A program made the position numbers and the translations under genes. From Streptomyces sp. NBC_00554 (GTDB lineage: Bacteria > Actinomycetota > Actinomycetes > Streptomycetales > Streptomycetaceae), in contig NZ_CP107799.1 of NCBI RefSeq assembly GCF_041431135.1, forward strand, positions 7,440,001 to 7,504,000: 64,000 nt of DNA, read 5' to 3'. A model generated the notes under the pieces. The model worked only from the letters and a program-made list of their open reading frames with translations, had not been told where the DNA came from and did no database searches. Position 1 is the stretch's first letter, and each line of letters begins with the position of its first letter. Shown here one piece after another: positions 34,047 to 42,865 of this stretch.

Positions 34047-35555
34047 TCACCGCGAGCCCCGGAACTCCGGTCCTTCCACGATCAGTCCGGCCACCAGCGC
34101 GCCCGACATTCCCGCGTGCGGCAGGCCGCCGCCGGGGTGGGCCCAGCCGCCGGCCGCGAACAGGCCAGGCAGGCGGGTGCCGTTCGCGGGATGCAGCAGG
34201 GTCCCGGCCGCGCCCGCCATTGAAGGCGCCGGTATGCCGCCGCCCTGGGCGCCCGTCTCCTCCTCCGTGTGCACGGGAGTGCGCACCTCACGCCACAGCA
34301 CCCGTTCACCCAGCCCGGGAACGGCCCGCTCGGCGGCGGCGACCATGCGGTCCGCGAAGGCGTCCGCCGCTCCTGCCGCCGTCCAGTCGTGATGGGCCTG
34401 GGACGGCACCGTCGCCGTGAGCACCACGGACTCGTGCGCGTCGTCGGGGCGCAGCCGCGGGTCGTCCGGCCGCTCGACCCACACGGTCGGCCGCTCGGGC
34501 GGTGTACCGAGTCCGAAGAGGTCGAGTTCCGCCTCCCGGTCGGCGGTGTGGACGACCGTGCGGTGCGCGGCGCCCGCCTCACGCGCGCCGCGCAGCGCGA
34601 GGCAGACCACGACCTTGCCGGAGAAGAGGGCCTCCGGGTTCGGCTCCACGTCGTCCCCCACGTACAGCTCGGGACGGCTCATGCCGCTCAGCCGCCAGGG
34701 CCCCGTGCCGACGACCATGTCCGCCTCGGCGACGGTCCCGTCCCGCAGCTCGACTCCCGCGGCCCGGCCGTCCTTCTCGACGATCCCCGTGACCTCGGCA
34801 CCGAAGACGAACTCGACCTTCCGAGCGACACACCGCTCGTACACCGCACGCGCCAACTCCCGTATGCCGCCACGGACATACCAGGTGCCGAAGGCATGCT
34901 CCATGTACGGCAGTACCGCGGCGCTCGCCGGGGCGACGCGCGGGTCGAGCCCGTAGGCGAGGGCGTGGCTCTCCAGGAGGGCCGTCAGGCGCGGGTCACG
35001 CAGCTCCCAGTCGCCGACCTCGGCGAGGGTGCTCGCCCGCCGGGTGCGCAGCAGCCGCTTGTGAGGCACCGCGGGGTAGGGCTCGCGCTCGGCGAGCACC
35101 GACCAGTTGGGCCACAGCGGCTCCTCCAGGAGCGGCCTGCGCGTGCGGTCCCAGGCCTCGCGCGCCCGCACCAGGAAGTCACCCCACCGCTCGCCCGCGC
35201 CCGCGCCGAGTGCCTCGGTCAGCGCGGTGACGACACCCGCGCGGGACGCGTTCGGCAAGGAGACGTCCGTGCCGTCCGCGAAGACGTGCCGCGACGACGG
35301 GTCCACCTGGACCAGCTCGACGCACGCCTCCAGCGGCTCCTTGCCCGTCTTGAGGAACAGATCGCGGTAGACCGCGGGCAGCGCCAGAAGCCCCGGACCC
35401 GTGTCGAACGCGAAGCCGTCAAGCTCGAAGCGGCGCACCGCTCCGCCGTACGTCGCCGTGCGCTCGTACACCACCACCCGGTGGCCCGCGACGGCCAGCC
35501 GGGCGGCGGCCGCCATCGCGCCCATCCCGGCGCCCATCACCGCAATTCGTGCCAT
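34047..35555 (-). CDS. CrtI-like FAD-dependent oxidoreductase
   Basis: About 502 residues. The N-terminus RIAVMGAGMGAMAAAARLA with YERTATYGGAVRRFELDGF is the FAD site of phytoene desaturase-type amine oxidases, and the C-terminus GLFAAGGWAHPGGGLPHAGM is the matching flavin-binding end. The reaction (carotenoid-like desaturation, isomerisation or another oxidation) is not decidable; no other carotenoid genes adjoin it. The ATG at 35555 is 7 bases after TAAAGT (35568-35563) without a ribosome-binding site, so probably leaderless. Eight upstream in-frame codons are excluded. Confidence 0.85.
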   Translation of the reverse strand: MARIAVMGAGMGAMAAAARLAVAGHRVVVYERTATYGGAVRRFELDGFAFDTGPGLLALPAVYRDLFLKTGKEPLEACVELVQVDPSSRHVFADGTDVSLPNASRAGVVTALTEALGAGAGERWGDFLVRAREAWDRTRRPLLEEPLWPNWSVLAEREPYPAVPHKRLLRTRRASTLAEVGDWELRDPRLTALLESHALAYGLDPRVAPASAAVLPYMEHAFGTWYVRGGIRELARAVYERCVARKVEFVFGAEVTGIVEKDGRAAGVELRDGTVAEADMVVGTGPWRLSGMSRPELYVGDDVEPNPEALFSGKVVVCLALRGAREAGAAHRTVVHTADREAELDLFGLGTPPERPTVWVERPDDPRLRPDDAHESVVLTATVPSQAHHDWTAAGAADAFADRMVAAAERAVPGLGERVLWREVRTPVHTEEETGAQGGGIPAPSMAGAAGTLLHPANGTRLPGLFAAGGWAHPGGGLPHAGMSGALVAGLIVEGPEFRGSR

Positions 35556-35612
35556 GCCAGGGACTTTATCGGCCACCACTGACAGTCCCGCCCCGGCCCT
35601 TTCGCGAAGGGA

Positions 35613-36227
35613 TCAGCCGGGTGGCTCGGCCACCCGCGCCGCCAGCCGTTTCTCCTCCCGGCGCTGGGCCCTGCGGCGCAGGAACCGTCTGATCCGCGAG
35701 ACCAGGAAGAAGAGCACCACAAGGCCGGCGAGCAGCAGGACGGCCGCGATGATCGCCGCGGCCTCCGGATGGAACATCGCGAAGGTGAGGATGCCGGCCA
35801 CCCCGAGGTCCTCGGCGGTGCTCATGAGGAAGTTGCTGAACGGCTCCGGCGAGGTGTTGATCGCCATGCGCGTGCCGGCCTTGACGGTGTGGCTCGCCAG
35901 CGCCGTCGAACCGCCGATGGCCCCGGCCGCCAGATCGGAGAGCGAACCGCTCTGCCCGGCGAGCAGCGCCGCGACCACCGCGCCCGACACGGGCCGGATC
36001 ACGGTGTGCACCGAGTCCCACACCGAATCCACGTACGGGATCTTGTCGGCGACCGCCTCACAGAGGAAAAGCACGCCGGCTGTGACGAGGATCTCAGGGC
36101 GCTGAAGCGACTCCGGGACATCGTCGCTCAGGCCGGTCGCGCCGAAAATGCCGAGGAGCAGCACCACCGCGTACGCGTTGATGCCGCTGGCCCAGCCGCT
36201 GGTGAAGACCAGGGGGAGTACGGACAC
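35613..36227 (-). CDS. DUF4126 integral membrane protein
   Basis: 204 residues with about five hydrophobic segments. FTSGWASGINAYAVVLLLGI, PEILVTAGVLFLCEAVADKIP and AGAIGGSTALASHTVKAGTR are recognisable features of the DUF4126 family, whose function is unknown. The C-terminus is basic (RRFLRRRAQRREEKR). The GTG at 36227 is 7 bases after TACGAT (36240-36235), consistent with a leaderless transcript; an ATG 14 codons upstream (36269) is possible. Confidence 0.75.
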   Translation of the reverse strand: MSVLPLVFTSGWASGINAYAVVLLLGIFGATGLSDDVPESLQRPEILVTAGVLFLCEAVADKIPYVDSVWDSVHTVIRPVSGAVVAALLAGQSGSLSDLAAGAIGGSTALASHTVKAGTRMAINTSPEPFSNFLMSTAEDLGVAGILTFAMFHPEAAAIIAAVLLLAGLVVLFFLVSRIRRFLRRRAQRREEKRLAARVAEPPG

Positions 36228-36614
36228 GGGGGCGATCGTAACCAGTCGGCAACGGTGCGTCCTGGGCATGAGTGCGTACGGCTGAGTACTCGTACCTAGC
36301 CAGTGAGATGAGTACGCGCGCGGATGGGCCCGACCTGCGCGAACGGGAGAGTGGAGACACGGAAAGGGGCGCGGCTCCGGTACCGCCGACACGGGGCGGC
36401 GGAACGGTTCTCGCGCCCTTGGCCGCTCCTTCCGCCGATTCGTCGGCGGGAGCGAGGCACGGGGGACCCGGGGATGACCGGACGGGGCCCAACGGGGGAT
36501 CGGGGGGAGCACGGGGGAGCACGGCGAAGCGCCGGTTCGACTGGCCCGCGGGGGACGCGGCCACATCGGACCGGCGCTTTCGTGCGTGCAGGGGGCGCCC
36601 GGTCCCGGGGTGCG
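36228..36614. other. 387-base stretch without a confident gene
   Basis: It holds the DUF4126 promoter at its left end. A reading frame from ATG 36308 rightward stays open but is Gly/Arg/Ser-rich, has unremarkable third-position composition and runs 160 bases into the antisense of the TetR gene, so I do not call it. No hairpin stands out. Confidence 0.5.
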
Positions 36615-37244
36615 CTAGCGGTTGCCGCTCACACGCCCCTGGAGCAGCCGTGAGAGGGCCGCGTGGACGTCGTCCAGGGAGCGCTCGGGCTGGAAGGCCT
36701 GCCAGTCCAGGGCGGCCACCAGGACCATGCCGACCAGCGCGGAAGCTGTCAGCGGGATGTCGATCTCGTCGCTGAGCTCGCCGTTCGCCACACCGTCGCG
36801 CAGGACGCCCTCCACGACCGCGACCGCTTGCTGCCGGACCACCATGAGCGTGGACTGCCAGGCCCGGTTGGTACGCCACAGCTCCGCCACGTAGAGCTGC
36901 GTGAAGGCCGGATAGCGGTCGATGAAGACGAGGCCGGCCCGGATCATCGCGTCCAGCGCGTCGACCTTGCTGCCGCCGTCCCGGTCGGTCTTCTCGGCCG
37001 CCTCCCGGAGGGAGGCGGTGAGGAGCTCGACGCCGTGCCGCAGCAGCTCTTCGAAGAGGACGGATTTGCTCGCGAAGTTGTAGTAGACCGTGCCCTTCGC
37101 GACCCCGGCGCGCTCGGCGATCTCGTCCACCGTGGTGGCGGAGAAGCCCTGTTCGGCGATCAGGGTGACGGCCGCCTCGTAGAGCTTCTGCCGGGTCGCC
37201 TCGCGGCGGCTGCCGCCGCCTGCCGTGGTGTTGCTGCTTTCCAT
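36615..37244 (-). CDS. TetR-family repressor
   Basis: 209 residues. The N-terminal helix-turn-helix is canonical: LYEAAVTLIAEQGFSATTVD, EIAERAGVAKGTVYYNF, ASKSVLFEELL. The C-terminal ligand domain (DAMIRAGLVFIDRYPAF, LTASALVGMVLVAALDW) is variable as usual. It is the last gene of the ABC ATPase-YhgE-TetR unit and probably represses that unit through the palindrome at 40183-40208. ATG at 37244 lies 35 bases after the yhgE-like stop. GACAAT sits 7 bases before the start, so it may also have its own promoter. The ligand is unknown. Confidence 0.9.
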   Translation of the reverse strand: MESSNTTAGGGSRREATRQKLYEAAVTLIAEQGFSATTVDEIAERAGVAKGTVYYNFASKSVLFEELLRHGVELLTASLREAAEKTDRDGGSKVDALDAMIRAGLVFIDRYPAFTQLYVAELWRTNRAWQSTLMVVRQQAVAVVEGVLRDGVANGELSDEIDIPLTASALVGMVLVAALDWQAFQPERSLDDVHAALSRLLQGRVSGNR

Positions 37245-37279
37245 GACCCTGATTGTCACAGGAGTGGTCGTGTGCGCGG

Positions 37280-39364
37280 TCACAGGCTCAGCTCCGGGTG
37301 CAGCCGGTCGAGCGTCCACACCTGCTTGCGGCGCGCGGACAGGGCGGTGAGAGCCAGGGCGCCCGCGGTGAACGCCGCCAGGACGGCGCACGCCTGCCAG
37401 ACCGGCCCGAGGCCGCCGCCCGTAATGAGCCTCCTGAGGGCATCGACGACGTAACTCATCGGCAAGAAGGGGTGGATCGCGTTGAAGAAGTCCGGACTGG
37501 TCTGGACGGGGTAGGTGCCTCCGGCCGAGGTCAGCTGGAGCATCAGGAAGGCGAGGACGAGGATCCGGCCCGCCGCTCCGAAGCGTGCGTTCAGCCACTG
37601 CACGATCGCCGCGAAGCACGCCGTCACCAGGAACAGGAAGCCCACCGTCCCGGCCGCGTGCACCATCTCCAGGCCGACCGCCCAGTGCAGCACGGACATC
37701 AGGGCCGCCGTCTGCAGCACGCCTATGGCGGCCACCGGCAGCCAGCCCGCCAGCGCGATGCGCCAGGCCGAGGCGCCCGCCGCGAGTGCGCGCCGGTTGA
37801 GCGGCTGGATCAGCATGTACGCCACCATCGCGCCCACCCACAGGGACAGCGGGATGAAGTACGGGGCGAAACCGGTGCCGTAGTTGGGCGCCTTGTGGAG
37901 GTCCTGCGAGGCGAGCTGAACCGGGTCCGACATGACGTCGGTGCGCTGGTCGCGGTCCTCCTTGTCGTAGTCGGGGATCTGGTCGGCGCCGTCGTGCAGT
38001 CCGTCGGCGAGCGTCCCGGAGCCGTCCGCGAGCTTGTACAGGCCTGCGTCGAGGTCGTTCGCGCCCGTCTTCAGCTTCCCCACGCCCGTGTCGAGGTCCG
38101 CCGCGCCGGTCTTGGCCGTACCGAGCCCCGAGTGCAGCGTCTTCGCCCCCTCGGCGACCTTCCCGGCGCCGTCGTTCAGTTCGTTGATCCTGGAGACGGC
38201 GTCGGCGAGGTCCTCGGAGAGGTTCGGCGAGCGGTCGGCGAGCGCCTGAGCCTGCTTCTGGAGCACGGCCAGGTTCTTGTCGAGCTTGTCGAGATCGCCG
38301 TCCTGGTCCTCGATCAGGGTGTTCACGTCGTCGGCGACCGTGGCCACGTCCGCGGCCGCCTGCTTGGCCTTCTTCAGGTCGGGGCACGCGGCGTCGGGAA
38401 CCGGCAGGGTCTCGCAGCGTGCCTTGTAGACCGTGTTGAGCGCGGCGGAGGCCGTGTGGGCGCCCTTGGCGGCGGCCGGGGCCGTCTCGACCAGGGTGCC
38501 GAGGTTGGCGCGGATCCCCGAGGCGGCGTCCGCGACCAGCTGGGCAGTGTCGCCGATCGACTTCTCGTTGTCCTTCAGGAAGGGGCCCACCTGGTCCGCG
38601 ACCCCGTTGACCTTGTCGGCCAGGGTCTGCGTGCCGTCCGCGACCTGCTGCGAACCGTCCTCCAGGTCACCTGCGCCCGTGTTGAGCTTCTTCAGGCCCG
38701 TGGAGAGCTTCCCGCTGCCCTTCTTGGCGTCCTTCAGACCGTCCGCGAGGTCCTCGGCCCCCTTCTCCGCCGTGCCGATCCCGCTCTCCAGCTTGTCGGC
38801 GCCCTTAGCGGCCTTCTCGGTCTCCCCGTGGATGCCCGAGAAGGAGACGTAGATCTTGTCGAGGAACGACCGGGAGGCCTTCGTGGACGCGGCCGTGCGC
38901 ACCTCGCTGAACACCGTCCGGGAGATCTGCCCGACGATGTAGTTGTTCGCGTCGTTCGTACGCACCTGGAGCGCGCCCGTCTCCGGTGACTCCCCGGAGC
39001 TGGAGGCGATCCGCTCGCTGAAGTCGCCCGGCATGGTCAGCGACAGGTAGTACGTGCCGTCCTCGACGCCCGCCCGGGCCTCCGCCGCGCTCACCTCGTG
39101 CCACTCGAAGGTGTCGCTGTCGCGCAGCCCCTTGGTGATGTCGTCGCCCGCCATGACCTTCTTGCCCGCGGCGGTCGCCCCCTTGTCCGCGTTCACGAGC
39201 GCCACGGGGATGCGGTCGAGACGGCCGTACGGGTCCCAGAACGACCACAAGTAGAGGGCGCCGTAGAGCAGGGGCAGCAGCAGGAGCGCGGCCAGCGCGG
39301 CGCGCGGGAGCTTGCCCCTGCCGAAGCGCCTGAGCTCAAGCGAGGCCAGTTTCGGCGAGCGCAT
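37280..39364 (-). CDS. YhgE/Pip-family membrane protein
   Basis: 694 residues. One N-terminal membrane helix (AALAALLLLPLLYGALYLW) is followed by about 430 extracytoplasmic residues. These are rich in repeated small-residue helices (KGADKLESGIG, DLADGLKDAKKGSGKLSTGL, DLDAGLYKLADGSGTLADGL) that should form long coiled coils. A C-terminal block of about five helices of ABC-2 type comes next. This is the YhgE/Pip layout (phage infection protein and ESX-like export accessory relatives). The gene overlaps the upstream ATPase by 29 bases and probably forms a transporter-like complex with it. Confidence 0.9.
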   Translation of the reverse strand: MRSPKLASLELRRFGRGKLPRAALAALLLLPLLYGALYLWSFWDPYGRLDRIPVALVNADKGATAAGKKVMAGDDITKGLRDSDTFEWHEVSAAEARAGVEDGTYYLSLTMPGDFSERIASSSGESPETGALQVRTNDANNYIVGQISRTVFSEVRTAASTKASRSFLDKIYVSFSGIHGETEKAAKGADKLESGIGTAEKGAEDLADGLKDAKKGSGKLSTGLKKLNTGAGDLEDGSQQVADGTQTLADKVNGVADQVGPFLKDNEKSIGDTAQLVADAASGIRANLGTLVETAPAAAKGAHTASAALNTVYKARCETLPVPDAACPDLKKAKQAAADVATVADDVNTLIEDQDGDLDKLDKNLAVLQKQAQALADRSPNLSEDLADAVSRINELNDGAGKVAEGAKTLHSGLGTAKTGAADLDTGVGKLKTGANDLDAGLYKLADGSGTLADGLHDGADQIPDYDKEDRDQRTDVMSDPVQLASQDLHKAPNYGTGFAPYFIPLSLWVGAMVAYMLIQPLNRRALAAGASAWRIALAGWLPVAAIGVLQTAALMSVLHWAVGLEMVHAAGTVGFLFLVTACFAAIVQWLNARFGAAGRILVLAFLMLQLTSAGGTYPVQTSPDFFNAIHPFLPMSYVVDALRRLITGGGLGPVWQACAVLAAFTAGALALTALSARRKQVWTLDRLHPELSL

Positions 39365-40133
39365 CGGCCGTCTCCTTGTTGTCGTTCTCGGTGTTCTCGT
39401 CGTTGTGCTGCTGCTCCGCCGCGGTTTCCGGCGCCGGCTTGGGGCTGGTGGACACGACGACGGCGTCCTCAGGAGCCTCGCTGCACACCGCGACGACCGT
39501 GGTCCCGGACTCGGCGAGAGACCTCAACAAGGCCCACGCCTCGGCCCGTTCGGCGTCGGGCAGCTTGAGGTCGAGGTCGTCGACGGCGAGCAGGCGCGGA
39601 CGGCCGATGAGAGCCAGCGCGACGGACAGCCGCAGCGCCTCCAGGCGTTCCAGGTCGCGTACGGACGTCCGGGAACCCTTGGGCAGCGTCTCCCGGTCGA
39701 GCCCGGCGGCCGTCAGCGCCGTGTCGATCCGCAGTCTCGCCTCCGTCACCCGGTCCCCGCGGGGCCGCAGCAGCCCCCGCAGTGAACCGCCGAAGCGCCG
39801 TTGCAGCAGCGCCCGTTCCAGCAGGTGCTCCCCGACGGTCAGAGCCGGGTCCAGGTCGGTGACGCCCGGGACATGGGCCGGCGCACTGATCCGGCGCACC
39901 GCGGACATCTGCTTGGGCAGCCGGAAGGAACCGACGGTCGCGTGCCCCTCGCTCGGCTTCATCCGCCCACTGAGCGCGAGCAGCAGGCAGGTCCTCCCGG
40001 AACCGGACGGTCCCTCGACAGCGATCAGCGAGCCGGGCTCCGCGGTGATGTCGATGCCGCGGAAGGCCCAGCCGCGCGGTCCCTTGAGCCCGAACCCCTC
40101 GGCGCTGACGGCGACTCCATGGTGCTCGCCCAC
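39336..40133 (-). CDS. Degenerate ABC-type ATPase partner of YhgE
   Basis: 265 residues from GTG 40133, which follows GGGGGAG. The ABC fold is recognisable, but key residues have changed. Walker A reads GPSGSGRTC (Lys to Arg), there is no LSGGQ (SVRDLERLEALRLS instead), Walker B is RLLAVDDLD with Asp in place of the catalytic Glu, and the H-loop position reads VVAVCSE without His. The C-terminal 35 residues are acidic and disordered (EQQHNDENTENDNKE). It may bind nucleotide without turning over efficiently. It is first gene of the operon regulated by the nearby TetR palindrome. Confidence 0.83.
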   Translation of the reverse strand: MGEHHGVAVSAEGFGLKGPRGWAFRGIDITAEPGSLIAVEGPSGSGRTCLLLALSGRMKPSEGHATVGSFRLPKQMSAVRRISAPAHVPGVTDLDPALTVGEHLLERALLQRRFGGSLRGLLRPRGDRVTEARLRIDTALTAAGLDRETLPKGSRTSVRDLERLEALRLSVALALIGRPRLLAVDDLDLKLPDAERAEAWALLRSLAESGTTVVAVCSEAPEDAVVVSTSPKPAPETAAEQQHNDENTENDNKETADALAETGLA

Positions 40134-40182
40134 AGCTCCCCCTCTTCGAGCCGGCCGACACCGGCGGCTCTTGAACCGATTC

Positions 40183-40208
40183 TTTTGAACTGACTGGTCA
40201 GTGCAAAA
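40183..40208. promoter_or_regulatory. Probable TetR operator
   Basis: TTTTGAACTGAC (40183-40194), a 2-base centre, then GTCAGTGCAAAA (40197-40208): 11 of 12 positions are symmetric. It lies 50-75 bases upstream of the ABC ATPase start, in an unusually AT-rich patch, and is well placed for the TetR protein encoded by the third gene of this unit. It could also affect the divergent HEPN gene. Confidence 0.75.
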
Positions 40209-40325
40209 ACTATCTCGAACCTTCGATCGAAGCAAAAGCCCAGGTCAGAACGGATTGTCAGTGGCATACCTCACGATGGACACATACGGCCACAGAGCCG
40301 TCACACAGACGACAGGAGGTTCGTC

Positions 40326-40865
40326 ATGGCCAACTCATCCGCAGCCGCCTCCCACCGGCGCCGCGCCACCGGCCCTGCCCCCTCACTGACCGGTCCGGCG
40401 AGCGACGTGCACCCCGTGCTCCGCCGGACCACGGCCCCGCCCGCCGCCCTCGAACTGCTCGCACAGGCCCACGCCGGACTCGACGAGGCGACCGCCCTCG
40501 ACACACCCAACGAGCGCTATGCGACGGCCCACTTGGCCGCCCTGCGCACCGCCGCGGCCGTCCTCGCCGCGCGGGGACGCCCGGAACCCACGCCCCGACG
40601 CAGGGCACGCATCCGGAGCGCCTGGGAAGTGCTCCCCGAAATCGCGCCCGAACTCGCCGAGTGGAGCGCGTTGTTCGCCGCCGGAGCGACCCGCCGTGCC
40701 CGCGCCGAGGCGGGCATACAGGGCGCGGCCGGCAGCCGCGACGCCGACGACCTCATACGCGACGTGGCGATGTTCCTGCGCCTCGTCGAGCGGATGCTGG
40801 TGCTGCAGCCCGTGCTGCCTCAGCCCCGGCAGGACGGAGACCGGCAAGTCCCGGACGCGGGCTGA
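40326..40865 (+). CDS. SAV_6107-family HEPN-domain protein
   Basis: 179 residues. AGGAGG precedes the ATG. After a disordered N-terminus of about 45 residues comes an all-helical domain. It contains RYATAH, an R-x4-H motif as in catalytically active HEPN ribonucleases. No minimal nucleotidyltransferase or other obvious antitoxin gene adjoins it. The name SAV_6107-family HEPN protein is recalled from Streptomyces annotation. Whether it cleaves RNA is untested. Divergent from the ABC/YhgE/TetR unit; the methyltransferase follows 211 bases later with its own promoter. Confidence 0.75.
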   Translation: MANSSAAASHRRRATGPAPSLTGPASDVHPVLRRTTAPPAALELLAQAHAGLDEATALDTPNERYATAHLAALRTAAAVLAARGRPEPTPRRRARIRSAWEVLPEIAPELAEWSALFAAGATRRARAEAGIQGAAGSRDADDLIRDVAMFLRLVERMLVLQPVLPQPRQDGDRQVPDAG

Positions 40866-40951
40866 CCGGCACGGGAGCCGCGAACCGCCGTTTCCTCCGA
40901 GGAGCCTCACGCTTCACGGCACAGAGCCCGAGACTCCGGAGCCGGTCGGTA

Positions 40952-40978
40952 TTGACTCGCTGCGCTGCCCATTAGGGT
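40952..40978 (+). promoter_or_regulatory. Promoter before the methyltransferase gene
   Basis: TTGACT (40952-40957) and TAGGGT (40973-40978) are close to the Streptomyces vegetative consensus, with a short 15-base spacer. An ATG 8 bases downstream (40987) could be a leaderless start of the methyltransferase. Confidence 0.6.
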
Positions 40979-41076
40979 GGAAGCGCATGAAGCCTTCCGC
41001 CCCGGAAAAGGGCCCGGGAGGCCCCCCGATCGCTCCGCCGTGCAAGAGGCGGTGCCGCGCCGAGGAGTCAACTGCC

Positions 41077-41847
41077 GTGTCGGACCCGATGCGCCCCCGC
41101 GCTTCTCTCCGTACCGCCGTGGTCTGGGAGGTCCTCAAGGACGCCCTGGACCGCCGGGTCAAGGCCACGGGGCGGGATGCCCTGGACGTCCTCGACACCG
41201 GGGGTGGCAGCGGCAACTTCGCGGTGCCCGTGGCCCGCCTCGGCCACCGCGTCACCGTCGTCGACCCCAGCCCGAACGCGCTGTTCGCGCTGGAGCGCCG
41301 GGCCGCCGAGGCCGGAGTCGCCGACCGCGTGCACGGCGTCCAGGGCGACGCACACGGCCTCTTCGACGTCGTCGAGCGCGGTGGCTACGACGCGGTGCTC
41401 TGTCACGGAGTCCTGGAGTACGTGGACGACCCGGCCAACGGCGTCCGCAACGTGGTGGACGCGCTGCGCCCCGAAGGCGTCCTCAGCCTCCTCGCCGCGG
41501 GCCTGGGCGGAGCCGTGCTGGCCCGCGCCCTCGCCGGGCACTTCAAGGAGGCCAGGCAGGCGCTCGACGACCCGGACGGACGCTGGGGCGAGGGTGATCC
41601 CGTACCCCACCGTTTCACCGCCGAACAGCTCACCGCGCTGGTCGAGGGCGCGGGCCTGAAGGTCGCCTCCGTGCATGGAGTGCGGGTCTTCGCTGACCTG
41701 GTCCCCGGCGTCCTCGTGGACACCGAGCCCGGGGCCCTGGAAGCACTGCTGAAGCTGGAGGCCGCAGCGGCCGAACTCGCCGCGTTCCACTCCGTGGCGA
41801 CGCAGCTTCATGTGCTCGGTGAGACGCAAGGGGCCGGTGAGCGCTGA
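41077..41847 (+). CDS. SAM-dependent methyltransferase
   Basis: 256 residues from GTG 41077. Class I Rossmann methyltransferase: DVLDTGGGSGNFAVPVARLG is motif I, VVDPSPNAL motif II, GDAHGL and AVLCHGVLEYV the following motifs. The substrate is unknown. GAGGAG lies 10 bases before the GTG. The in-frame ATG at 40987, near-leaderless behind the promoter at 40952-40978, would add 30 Pro/Lys/Arg-rich residues and cannot be excluded. Confidence 0.83.
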   Translation: MSDPMRPRASLRTAVVWEVLKDALDRRVKATGRDALDVLDTGGGSGNFAVPVARLGHRVTVVDPSPNALFALERRAAEAGVADRVHGVQGDAHGLFDVVERGGYDAVLCHGVLEYVDDPANGVRNVVDALRPEGVLSLLAAGLGGAVLARALAGHFKEARQALDDPDGRWGEGDPVPHRFTAEQLTALVEGAGLKVASVHGVRVFADLVPGVLVDTEPGALEALLKLEAAAAELAAFHSVATQLHVLGETQGAGER

Positions 41848-42046
41848 GCCGCCTCCCGTGGTGCGCCGCTGATCAGGGGCTTGGCTGCAGATGGAGTACG
41901 CCACAGGCCCCCCGATCGGGCGCTCGGCGCCGTATGATCGAGGGAGACCGTTCGGCATGACGGGCCGTTCGCTGGGGAATGCACGCCTCAGTGGATCCGG
42001 GCGTCATGGCGGGTTCCGGTTGGCTAATTGGCGTAGAGGGGCGGGT

Positions 42047-42074
42047 TTCACGGGGGCGATTCCCTGCCTATCCT
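42047..42074 (+). promoter_or_regulatory. DUF3040 gene promoter
   Basis: TTCACG (42047-42052), 16-base spacer, TATCCT (42069-42074), about 50 bases before the GTG start. The rest of the 275-base gap shows no gene. Confidence 0.5.
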
Positions 42075-42122
42075 GAAGGGGACCCCCGGTCGCCCCGGCG
42101 ACTGCACGATGAGGAGGACTCC

Positions 42123-42521
42123 GTGCCGCTCTCGGAGCACGAGCAGCGAATGCTCGAGCAGATGGAGCGAGCGCTGTACGCCGAAGATCCCAAGTTCGCG
42201 ACAGCGCTTGAGGGAAGCGGGCTGCGTACGTATACCCGGCGACGGGTCTACCAGGCGGTCGCGGGCTTCCTGGTGGGTATCGCGCTCCTCATGGCCGGAA
42301 TGGTCGCCGTGCAGATCTGGCTAAGCGTGGTGGGTTTCCTCGTCATGCTGGGCTGCGCGGTGCTTGCCGTAACCGGTTGGCGCAAGGCCCCCAAGCCGGG
42401 TGAACAGCCGACCGCGCCAGGCGCGCCGGCCGCCCGCAGCCAAGGCCGACAGCGCCGCTCCATGATGGACCGCATCGAACAACGCTGGCAGCGCCGCCGC
42501 GACGACCAGGGTGGCCAGTAG
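42123..42521 (+). CDS. DUF3040 small membrane protein
   Basis: 132 residues. GAGGAGG lies before the GTG. The N-terminus PLSEHEQRMLEQMERALYAE is the DUF3040 hallmark. Two membrane helices (AVAGFLVGIALLMAGMVAVQ and IWLSVVGFLVMLGCAVLAVT) form a hairpin, and the C-terminus is basic and disordered. DUF3040 proteins are widespread in actinobacteria near dcw genes; function unknown. A strong terminator follows. Confidence 0.88.
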   Translation: MPLSEHEQRMLEQMERALYAEDPKFATALEGSGLRTYTRRRVYQAVAGFLVGIALLMAGMVAVQIWLSVVGFLVMLGCAVLAVTGWRKAPKPGEQPTAPGAPAARSQGRQRRSMMDRIEQRWQRRRDDQGGQ

Positions 42522-42865
42522 CCCCCGAGCGCCGCGGTCAATGACATCGCCTGAGGGGGTGTCCACCAGTCCGGTGGACACCCCCTCACGCACGCCCTGA
42601 ACCGGGCGCAGCGGCACTCACGCCGCAGCCGTGGGCACGCGCGCCGCGGCAACCGTCCCCGCTGCAACCTTTCCTCGCTGTGGGCATGCGTGCCGCTAGG
42701 GGCGGCGCCCGTCCCAAAAGAGCGGCACCCCGCAAGCGCCGGGCCGCGCGACCTACCCCGACCCCAGCCCCACGCCGGGCTCCCCGGCAACAGAGCGCTC
42801 CGCTGCTGACAGCGGTGCGGCCCCCGCCCCAGCCAGGGCAAGGGCCGCACACAGCGCAGGGACGG
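42522..42865. other. 344-base intergenic region
   Basis: Left part is the terminator at 42552-42588. The remainder is very GC-rich and includes an imperfect palindrome GCCGCTAGGGGCGGC (42692-42706) preceded by TGTGGGCATGCGT, resembling a dispersed Streptomyces intergenic repeat. Open frames across it are Pro/Arg-rich and not credible as genes. Confidence 0.5.
42552..42588 (+). terminator. DUF3040 gene terminator
   Basis: A perfect 16-bp stem, TGAGGGGGTGTCCACC (42552-42567) with 42573-42588, 5-base loop. It also faces the convergent transglutaminase gene. Confidence 0.9.

Noticed and set aside
36308..36775. Rightward open frame starting MSTRADGPDLRERE
   Set aside because: A -10-like hexamer lies just upstream, but codon positions are not clearly coding, the product is disordered throughout, and 160 bases overlap the TetR gene antisense.
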